A stretch of DNA of 11,280 nt from an uncultured Ruminococcus sp. (GTDB taxonomy: Bacteria; Bacillota; Clostridia; Oscillospirales; Ruminococcaceae), in assembly GCA_902464115.1 (NCBI GenBank), contig CABQIF010000071.1, positions 1-11,280 of the forward strand, in the 5' to 3' direction. The position numbers and the translations under genes are program-made. Below the pieces are notes generated by a model, which saw only the letters and a program-made list of their open reading frames with translations, was not told the DNA's origin and made no database searches. Shown here piece after piece: positions 1-5,337 of this stretch; the first letter of the stretch is position 1, and the number at the start of each line of letters is the position of its first letter.

Positions 1-249
1 GTACTGACCCGTCCGGCGAAAGAAATCACATTGCGAACGGTGATTGATGCCTTGGATGTAACGGTATTGGCAGATGTTCATTTTCAGGAAGAATCCGAAA
101 CACCCTTGAAAACAATCGTGAACCACCAGCTTTGGAATCCGATGACCACTTATCTTCGGAAATTTTGTGACAGCGTTACCATTTCTGACATGATGGAACA
201 ATATCGAACCTTTCTTTCCGATACAGAAGACCCGATGTATTATATTTAG
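1..249 (+). CDS. Rrf2-family transcriptional regulator, C-terminal part (5' end outside window)
   Basis: Reading frame 1 is open from the first base to the TAG at 247-249 and gives 82 residues. The N-terminal part of this fragment reads LTRPAKEITLRTVIDALD, which fits the wing and following helix of the Rrf2 winged-helix fold (typical families read 'L.r.p.eITl.dVi.ale'). The later LWNPMTTYLRKFCDSVTISD fits the dimerisation helix and the conserved 'iTl.DL' segment. Only one cysteine is present, so the three-cysteine Fe-S site of IscR is absent, as in the CymR/CysR-type regulators of cysteine metabolism. A TTG at 31 could be read as a start but the homology continues upstream of it, so the gene is simply cut by the window edge. 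It ends 58 bases before metY on the same strand, and control of the sulfur operon is a reasonable inference from position, not shown. Which effector it senses cannot be told. Confidence 0.85.
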   Translation, partial: VLTRPAKEITLRTVIDALDVTVLADVHFQEESETPLKTIVNHQLWNPMTTYLRKFCDSVTISDMMEQYRTFLSDTEDPMYYI

Positions 250-307
250 TCAAAAATTGTAAAAAATATACAAAAAATAAAAGAAAGACCAGTTGGAGCG
301 TGGTACA
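250..307 (+). promoter_or_regulatory. AT-rich leader before the sulfur operon, with a small inverted repeat
   Basis: This 58-base gap is very A-rich. It contains a short dyad, TTGTA (257-261) and TACAA (269-273), separated by seven bases, and a TATACA (267-272) that resembles a -10 element at 4 of 6 positions, but no convincing -35 box. It could hold an operator for the adjacent Rrf2 regulator, or the promoter may lie farther upstream. There is no terminator-like hairpin between the regulator and metY, so read-through is possible. The ribosome site GGAG at 295-298 serves the ATG at 308. The gap is too short for a SAM riboswitch or T-box leader. Confidence 0.3.
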
Positions 308-1540
308 ATGGAATTTAATACCGCATTGCTGCATCAGCAATTTGACAGTGACACACAGAATGGTGCAACCATTCCCCCGATTTATCAGGTCAGTGCCTTT
401 GCACAGTCATCCGCAGAGCAGCTGGAAAAAGTGTTTAATAATAAAGCAGCCGGATTTGCATATACCAGAATCAGCAATCCGACCGTAGATGCCTTTGAAC
501 GAAGAGTTGCTTCTATGGAAAAGGGCATTGGAGCAGTGGCTTGTTCTTCTGGGATGGCAGCTGTCACAATGGCATTGCTGAACATTCTGGAAGCAGGCGA
601 TGAAGTCATTGCCGGTTCGGGCTTATTTGGCGGAACGATTGATTTGTTCGGCGACCTGAAAGCGTTCGGCATTACAACGCATTTTGTAGAGAGTGTGACT
701 GCGGAAGCCGTTGCACCGCTGCTCAACGAAAAGACAAAAGTTGTCTTTACAGAATTGATTGGGAACCCGAAACTGGATGTTGTGGATTTGAAGAAAGTAT
801 CCGCTTTGGTTCATGAACATGGTGTTCCGCTGATCATCGACAGTACGACTGCAACGCCGTATCTGCTGCATACCTTTGATTTTGGTGCAGATGTCATTGT
901 ACACTCTTCTTCCAAGTATATCAACGGTGGCGGCAACTCGATTAGCGGTGTCATCATTGACAGTGGGAACTTCCACTGGAATCCAGAACGGTATCACGGC
1001 TTTGCAGAATATAAGAAATATGGCAAGTTTGCTTATCTGGCAAAATTGCGGAATGGTATCTGGAGAAACTTTGGCAGCTGTTTAGCTCCGATGAATGCAT
1101 TCATGAATACGGTTGGGCTGGAAACGCTGGGCTTGCGGATGGAACGCATCTGTAGCAACGCCAAGCAGCTGGCAGAATATCTGGAAAGTCGGGATGATGT
1201 AACCGTCAATTATCCGGCATTGAAGAGCAGTCCGTACCATGATTTGGTACAGACACAGTTCGGCGGAAAAGGCGGTGCAATTTTGACCTTACGGGCAGGC
1301 AGCAAAGAAAAGGCATTCAAACTCATCAATGCTCTGAAATATGCTGTCAATGCAACCAATATCGGGGATGTACGGACGCTGGTCATCCATCCAGCAAGTA
1401 CGATTTATACACATAGTTCCGAACAGCAGAAAGCGAGTGCAGGCGTTTATGACGACAGCATTCGGATTAGCGTCGGAATTGAAGATATTAACGACTTGAT
1501 TGCTGATTTTGCACAGGCGATAGATCAAAGCAAGGAGTGA
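308..1540 (+). CDS. metY: O-acetylhomoserine sulfhydrylase (MetY-type PLP enzyme)
   Basis: The 410-residue product belongs to the Cys/Met-metabolism PLP family and resembles MetY, which joins a sulfur donor to O-acetylhomoserine to give homocysteine in the cytoplasm. Visible family signatures are FAYTRISNPTVDAFERRVA near residues 50-70, the CSSGMAAV loop, the IIDSTTATP segment, and HSSSKYINGGGN with the probable PLP lysine at K203. The stretch NFGSCLAPMNAF followed by LETLGLRMER is typical of MetY rather than of cystathionine gamma-synthase. A TTG at 293 would add five residues, but GGAG at 295-298 lies nine bases before the ATG at 308 and overlaps that TTG, so 308 is preferred. The gene leads a sulfate-to-homocysteine cluster encoding a thiocarboxylate carrier, so in vivo the sulfur donor may be the carrier rather than free sulfide (inference from the Wolinella system). 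Its length is close to the usual 420-430. Confidence 0.9.
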   Translation: MEFNTALLHQQFDSDTQNGATIPPIYQVSAFAQSSAEQLEKVFNNKAAGFAYTRISNPTVDAFERRVASMEKGIGAVACSSGMAAVTMALLNILEAGDEVIAGSGLFGGTIDLFGDLKAFGITTHFVESVTAEAVAPLLNEKTKVVFTELIGNPKLDVVDLKKVSALVHEHGVPLIIDSTTATPYLLHTFDFGADVIVHSSSKYINGGGNSISGVIIDSGNFHWNPERYHGFAEYKKYGKFAYLAKLRNGIWRNFGSCLAPMNAFMNTVGLETLGLRMERICSNAKQLAEYLESRDDVTVNYPALKSSPYHDLVQTQFGGKGGAILTLRAGSKEKAFKLINALKYAVNATNIGDVRTLVIHPASTIYTHSSEQQKASAGVYDDSIRISVGIEDINDLIADFAQAIDQSKE

Positions 1541-1547
1541 AAAAATT

Positions 1548-2411
1548 ATGGCAGTGGATTACGCAACCTTAAAAAAAGGCGGATTCATGCGGCAAAAACA
1601 AAAAAATCATTTTTCCCTGCGTTTGCGTGTTGTAGGTGGAAATTTAACAGCAACACAGCTTGCAAAAATCGCAGAAGTCGCTGAAAAATTTGGCGACGGA
1701 CACGTTCATCTGACTTCCCGTCAGAGCGTAGAAATTCCGTTCGTCAAGTTGGAACAGATTGAAGAAGTAAAGAAAGCATTGGGTGAGGGCGGCGTAGAAC
1801 CGGGCGTTTGTGGCCCGAGAGTTCGAACCATTACCGCTTGTCAGGGCGAAGCCATTTGCCCGAGTGGCTGTATTGATACTTATGCACTGGCAAAGGAACT
1901 GGACGACCGGTATTTTGCAAGAGAGTTACCACATAAGTTCAAGTTTGGGATTACTGGCTGCCAGAACAACTGCTTGAAGTCCGAAGAAAATGACCTTGGC
2001 ATCAAGGGCGGCATTCAAGTCAGCTGGCGAGAAGAAGATTGCATTCAGTGCGGTGTCTGCGTAAAGGCATGCCGGAGCAATGCAATTACCTTAAAAGATG
2101 GAAAGATTTCCGTAGATGAAAGCAAGTGTAACTTCTGCGGACGTTGTTATAAAGCATGTCCGACCGAAGCTTGGGATACGGTACACGGTTATATCGTTTC
2201 CTTTGGCGGGTTGTTCGGCAACAGCATCAGCAAGGGTGAAGCAATTATTCCATTCCTGCCGGATAAGGAAACATTGTTGAAAGTTTGCGATGCAACCATT
2301 CAATTCTTTGCAGACCACGCAAAACCGGGCGAACGATTTAAGTTCACTCTGGATCGGGTCGGCAGAGAATCCTTTGAAAATTTGATTCAGGAGGTAGTAA
2401 AAAATGGCTGA
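1548..2411 (+). CDS. Siroheme sulfite reductase, single-subunit, with ferredoxin domain (AsrC/DsrAB-like)
   Basis: The 287-residue protein probably reduces sulfite to sulfide with six electrons. Residues 20-90 fit the nitrite/sulfite reductase ferredoxin-like half domain, including HVHLTSRQSVEIPF. The siroheme-[4Fe-4S] ligands are visible as C98-X5-C104 and C138-X3-C142. Inserted next are two further [4Fe-4S] sites, C165/C168/C171/C175 and C194/C197/C200/C204, followed by a C-terminal tail. This layout resembles AsrC and the small DsrAB-like reductases of anaerobes, about 50 residues shorter than Salmonella AsrC. No AsrA or AsrB gene accompanies it, so a ferredoxin or another carrier must supply electrons. 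The AAGGAG at 1532-1537 spans the metY stop region and supports the ATG at 1548, so the two genes are likely translationally linked. It plays the role of 'Sir' in the homocysteine pathway. A nitrite reductase role is a less likely alternative given the neighbours. Confidence 0.88.
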   Translation: MAVDYATLKKGGFMRQKQKNHFSLRLRVVGGNLTATQLAKIAEVAEKFGDGHVHLTSRQSVEIPFVKLEQIEEVKKALGEGGVEPGVCGPRVRTITACQGEAICPSGCIDTYALAKELDDRYFARELPHKFKFGITGCQNNCLKSEENDLGIKGGIQVSWREEDCIQCGVCVKACRSNAITLKDGKISVDESKCNFCGRCYKACPTEAWDTVHGYIVSFGGLFGNSISKGEAIIPFLPDKETLLKVCDATIQFFADHAKPGERFKFTLDRVGRESFENLIQEVVKNG

Positions 2412-2649
2412 TTTTGTAATTGACGATACCGTGGATATCACCGATGTCGTTTGCCCCGTTACATTTGTAAAGGCAAAAGTTGCACTGGAAGAACTGGACG
2501 ACGGTCAGGTGCTTTCCATTAAGATGAACGACGGCGAACCGGTACAGAACGTACCGAGAAGCATCAAAGAAGAAGGACACAAGATTCTGAAGTTGATCGA
2601 CAACGAAGACGGTACTTATAACCTGATCGTCAAGAAGGTTGGTGATTAA
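2404..2649 (+). CDS. TusA/SirA-like sulfur-carrier protein
   Basis: The 81-residue product fits the TusA/YedF/SirA fold: an N-terminal strand, DITDVVCPVTFVKAKVAL around the single cysteine C17, then a strand reading GQVLSIKMND and the helix NVPRSIKEEGH. TusA proteins carry a persulfide on this cysteine and hand sulfur to partners. The usual CPxP motif reads CPVT here, so the second proline is missing. It overlaps the sulfite reductase gene by eight bases and has an excellent AGGAGG at 2389-2394, nine bases before the ATG. The placement, right after the sulfide-forming enzyme and before the sulfur-carrier activating genes, suggests that it accepts or shuttles reduced sulfur. That is inference, because the Wolinella pathway is described with free bisulfide. 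Confidence 0.85.
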   Translation: MADFVIDDTVDITDVVCPVTFVKAKVALEELDDGQVLSIKMNDGEPVQNVPRSIKEEGHKILKLIDNEDGTYNLIVKKVGD

Positions 2650-2970
2650 ATGGCAGTTCGTGTAAATGCGGAAACCTTTGCAGCGGAAGTATTGCAGGCA
2701 GAGGGATTGGTTCTGGTGGATTTTTACTCTGACAGTTGCGTTCCGTGCAAGCGGATCGCACCGCTGCTCTCAGAAGTGGCAGCTGCTGACCCGGACGGGT
2801 TGAAAGTGGTAAAAGTCAACATCAACTTTGATGCAGAACTGGCAGAACAATATGCTGTACAGGCAGCCCCGACCCTCGTCTTTTTCCAGAACGGTGCAGA
2901 AGTTGCCCGCCTGAGAGGCTTGGTAAAAAAAGCAGAATTGACAGAAGTCATTGATTCTCTGAAAAAATAA
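2650..2970 (+). CDS. Thioredoxin-family protein with CVPC active site
   Basis: The 106-residue protein is a thioredoxin of standard length. The active-site segment LVDFYSDSCVPCKRIAPLL puts the redox cysteines at C30 and C33. The usual WCGPC is SCVPC, so both the tryptophan and the glycine of the classical motif are replaced. The cis-proline loop AAPTLVFF and the later GLVKKAEL region are present. The ATG follows directly on the TusA-like stop codon (zero bases between), with only a weak GAAGG/GGTGA upstream, so translation is probably coupled. A thioredoxin reductase gene lies 1.5 kb downstream in the same operon and is the natural partner. Possible jobs are keeping the TusA-like or carrier cysteines reduced, releasing persulfides, or feeding electrons to sulfur reduction. 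None of these can be decided from the sequence. Confidence 0.9.
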   Translation: MAVRVNAETFAAEVLQAEGLVLVDFYSDSCVPCKRIAPLLSEVAAADPDGLKVVKVNINFDAELAEQYAVQAAPTLVFFQNGAEVARLRGLVKKAELTEVIDSLKK

Positions 2971-2992
2971 ATTCATAAGGAGTTATGTTATC

Positions 2993-3199
2993 ATGAAAAT
3001 TACAGTTGCAGGCGTTACAAAGGAAGTTGCAGACGGTCTGACCGTTGCACAGCTGATTGAACAGGAAAAGGTAGAAACCCCGCAGTATGTTACCGTGACC
3101 ATCAATGATGACTTTGTAGAAAGCGGAACATTTGAAACCACCGTTTTGAAAGACGGCGACAATGTTGAATTTCTGTATTTCATGGGAGGCGGTCAGTAA
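2993..3199 (+). CDS. hcyS: ThiS/MoaD-like sulfur carrier for homocysteine synthesis (HcyS-like)
   Basis: The 68-residue product has the ubiquitin-like pattern of ThiS/MoaD: MKITVAGVTKEV, the helix LTVAQLIEQEKV, the strand YVTVTINDDFV, and DGDNVEFLYFMGGGQ at the end. Sulfur carriers normally end in Gly-Gly, whose carboxylate becomes a thiocarboxylate. Here a glutamine, Q68, follows G65-G67, so the protein should need proteolytic trimming before activation. That matches HcyS of Wolinella succinogenes, which is made with a C-terminal alanine removed by HcyD. AAGGAG at 2977-2982 supports the ATG at 2993. The stop codon shares one base with the next ATG. A thiamine role (ThiS) is the main alternative, but no thiG or other thi gene is present, and the JAMM protease plus sulfate-reduction neighbours favour the Hcy role. 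Confidence 0.87.
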   Translation: MKITVAGVTKEVADGLTVAQLIEQEKVETPQYVTVTINDDFVESGTFETTVLKDGDNVEFLYFMGGGQ

Positions 3200-4011
3200 T
3201 GGCATTTACGAATGAACAGTTAGAGCGATATTCCCGTCATATTATCTTAAAAGAAATTGGCGTAAAGGGACAGAAGAAGCTCCTGAACGCGAAGGTTCTG
3301 ATCATCGGTGCTGGCGGACTGGGGGCACCGGTTGCGATGTATCTGGCAGCTGCTGGCGTTGGTACGATCGGCATTGCTGATGCAGATGAAGTCGATCTGT
3401 CCAACTTGCAGCGGCAAATCATCCATGCAACCAAGGATGTTGGAAAGCCGAAGGTAGAATCCGCAAAGGAAACCATGGAAGCAATGAATCCGGATGTTAA
3501 GGTCATTACATACCACACATTCGTTACCAGTGAAAACATCATGGAACTGATTCAGGACTATGATTTCATCATTGATGGAACAGACAACTTCCCAGCAAAG
3601 TTCTTGATCAATGACGCTTGCGTCATGGCAAAGAAGCCGTTCTCTCATGCCGGAATCATTCGGTTTAAGGGTCAGCTGATGACTTATGTACCGGGAGAAG
3701 GTCCTTGCTATCGTTGCGTTTTCAAGAATCCGCCTCCGAAGGATGCTGTTCCGACCTGCAAGCAGGCTGGCGTTGTTGGTGCAATGGGCGGTGTCATTGG
3801 TAGCTTACAGGCAATGGAAGCCATCAAGTACATTGTTGGCGTTGGCGATTTGCTGACTGGCTCACTGCTGACTTACGATGCACTGACCATGGACTTCCGG
3901 AAAGTAAAGCTGCCGCATAACACGGATAATTGCCCGGTTTGCGGAAAGCACCCGACAATCACCAAGTTAATTGACTACGAACAGGCTGAATGTGATGGGG
4001 TAGGATTATGA
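3199..4011 (+). CDS. hcyF: ThiF/MoeB-family adenylyltransferase for the sulfur carrier (HcyF-like)
   Basis: The 270-residue E1-like enzyme should use ATP to adenylate the C-terminal glycine of the adjacent carrier, after which sulfide gives the thiocarboxylate. It begins with RYSRHIILKEIG, typical of MoeB/ThiF. The nucleotide loop GAGGLG is at residues 37-42, followed by DEVDLSNLQRQIIH and DGTDNFPAKFLIND. Two zinc-binding pairs are visible at C170/C173 and C245/C248. C187 in PTCKQAGVVGAMGG matches the position of the conserved MoeB/ThiF cysteine. There is no rhodanese domain, so sulfur must come from elsewhere (sulfide or the TusA-like protein). The start overlaps the carrier stop by one base (TAATG), and the ribosome site GGAGG (3185-3189) lies in the Gly codons of the carrier tail. 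The end overlaps the protease start by four bases (ATGA). Confidence 0.9.
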   Translation: MAFTNEQLERYSRHIILKEIGVKGQKKLLNAKVLIIGAGGLGAPVAMYLAAAGVGTIGIADADEVDLSNLQRQIIHATKDVGKPKVESAKETMEAMNPDVKVITYHTFVTSENIMELIQDYDFIIDGTDNFPAKFLINDACVMAKKPFSHAGIIRFKGQLMTYVPGEGPCYRCVFKNPPPKDAVPTCKQAGVVGAMGGVIGSLQAMEAIKYIVGVGDLLTGSLLTYDALTMDFRKVKLPHNTDNCPVCGKHPTITKLIDYEQAECDGVGL

Positions 4012-4421
4012 TTACACTGAAACAAGCAGATTTTGAAAAGATTCTGGCACACGCAAAGAAAGAACTGCCGAATGAAGCATGCGGTTTGATTGCAGGTGTC
4101 AAGGATGGGGCAGACAAGCACATTCAAAAGGTGTACCTGCTCACCAACATCGACCATTCCAACGAACATTTCTCGTTAGATCCGAAGGAACAGCTCGCAG
4201 CCATCAAGGATATGCGTGCAAACGGTCTGGTTCCACTGGGCAACTGGCATTCTCATCCGGAATCGCCATCCCGTCCGTCACAGGAAGATAAGCGGCTGGC
4301 ATACGACAAAACCGCAAGTTATATGATTCTTTCTCTGATGGAACTGGAGCAGCCAGTACTCAATTCGTTCCATATTGAGGGCGATGATGCGGAGAAGGAA
4401 CCGCTGGTTATTGAGGAGTAA
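4008..4421 (+). CDS. hcyD: JAMM/Mov34 metalloprotease (Mec+/HcyD-like)
   Basis: The 137-residue product is a compact JAB/MPN+ zinc protease. The complete JAMM motif is visible: E23 in NEACGLIAG, then H81-S-H83-P with S91 and D94 (HSHPESPSRPSQED). In the families Mec (mycobacterial CysO system) and HcyD (Wolinella), this enzyme trims the carrier's extra C-terminal residue and hydrolyses the carrier-amino-acid adduct to free the product. Here the expected first substrate is the carrier's terminal glutamine, and the expected second is a carrier-homocysteine adduct; both are inferred from the neighbours. The ATG overlaps the upstream stop as ATGA, so the two genes are tightly coupled. Length is normal for Mec-type proteins, with no signal peptide or membrane segment, so it is cytoplasmic. 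Confidence 0.88.
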   Translation: MITLKQADFEKILAHAKKELPNEACGLIAGVKDGADKHIQKVYLLTNIDHSNEHFSLDPKEQLAAIKDMRANGLVPLGNWHSHPESPSRPSQEDKRLAYDKTASYMILSLMELEQPVLNSFHIEGDDAEKEPLVIEE

Positions 4422-4427
4422 ACAATT

Positions 4428-5333
4428 ATGTATGACATCATTATCATCGGCAGTGGGCCTGCTGGTTTAACCGCTGCCATCTATGCCAGTCGGGCACAGT
4501 TGGCAGCAGTAGTACTGGAAAAAGATTATCTGGGGAGCGGACAGATCGCTGTTAGCGAACAAGTGGATAATTATCCGGGACTTCCGGGCATTGATGGCTA
4601 TACGCTGGGCGAAAAATTTCGGGAACACGCAGAGCAGCTGGGTGCAAAGTTTGAAAATATGGAAGTAGACCATATCGAACGAACCGCAGAGGGCTTTACG
4701 GTTTTCTGCAAAGAGGGTGAGCTGCTGCAAAGCCGTACAATTCTCTGTGCTTCCGGAACATCTTACCGCAGATTGGATGTGCCGGGCGGAACATTGCAAG
4801 GCATTTCCTATTGTGCAACGTGTGACGGAGCATTCTATAAGGATAAAACCGTTGCAGTGATTGGCGGCGGAGATACTGCATTGGGCGATGCCATGTATCT
4901 TTCCAGAATTGCGAAGAAAGTATATTTGGTACATCGTCGGCAGGAATTCCGTGCAAATCAGGCATTGCAAACCGCAGTCCAGCAGAATGCAGCAATCGAA
5001 CTGGTATTGGATGCCGTACCGACTGCTGTTCTGGGAGAAAAGCGAGTAGATCATTTGGAACTGCTGCAAAATGGAGCATCGAAAACGCTGCCGGTGGATG
5101 GTGTCTTTGTTGCAATCGGATCGATTCCGAATACAGAGTTTCTTGGAAATCTGTGTAAGTTGGATGAAAGCGGCTATATCCTCGCAGACGAAACCGGCGT
5201 TACTTCAACACCGGGTGTGTTTGCCGCTGGAGATGTGCGGACAACACCGCTGCGGCAGGTTGTAACAGCGGTTGCAGACGGTGCAAACTGTGTGCAGTCG
5301 ATTGAACAGTATTTCAGAAAAGGAAATGGGTGA
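4428..5333 (+). CDS. trxB: Thioredoxin reductase (NADPH/FAD, low-Mr type)
   Basis: The 301-residue flavoprotein matches the bacterial thioredoxin reductase layout. An FAD loop GSGPAG occupies residues 8-13, DNYPG follows at 47-51, and the redox pair C129-A-T-C132-D is in the middle of the chain. The NADPH-binding GGGDTALG is followed by HRRQEFRA, the arginines of which fit NADPH preference, and a second FAD motif GVFAAGDVR lies near the C terminus. It would reduce the operon's CVPC thioredoxin at the expense of NADPH. GAGGAG at 4413-4418 supports the ATG at 4428, six bases after the protease stop. Because it sits inside a sulfur-assimilation operon, it is likely a dedicated copy, in addition to any housekeeping reductase elsewhere, which cannot be checked here. 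Confidence 0.92.
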   Translation: MYDIIIIGSGPAGLTAAIYASRAQLAAVVLEKDYLGSGQIAVSEQVDNYPGLPGIDGYTLGEKFREHAEQLGAKFENMEVDHIERTAEGFTVFCKEGELLQSRTILCASGTSYRRLDVPGGTLQGISYCATCDGAFYKDKTVAVIGGGDTALGDAMYLSRIAKKVYLVHRRQEFRANQALQTAVQQNAAIELVLDAVPTAVLGEKRVDHLELLQNGASKTLPVDGVFVAIGSIPNTEFLGNLCKLDESGYILADETGVTSTPGVFAAGDVRTTPLRQVVTAVADGANCVQSIEQYFRKGNG

Positions 5334-5337
5334 TACC

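Noticed and set aside
293..307. Upstream TTG start for metY
   Set aside because: The GGAG that serves the ATG at 308 overlaps this TTG, no good ribosome site precedes it, and family members begin near the 308 start.
250..307. SAM riboswitch or T-box leader before metY
   Set aside because: These leaders need well over 100 bases of structured RNA. Only 58 A-rich bases separate the regulator gene from metY.
2993..4011. Thiamine (ThiS/ThiF) or molybdopterin (MoaD/MoeB) biosynthesis
   Set aside because: No thiG, thiH, moaE or related genes are nearby. The capped carrier tail, the JAMM protease and the sulfate-assimilation neighbours fit the homocysteine system better.
4467..5069. A 200-codon open frame on the minus strand
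   Set aside because: It is antisense to the clear thioredoxin reductase gene and has no domain signature or convincing ribosome site.
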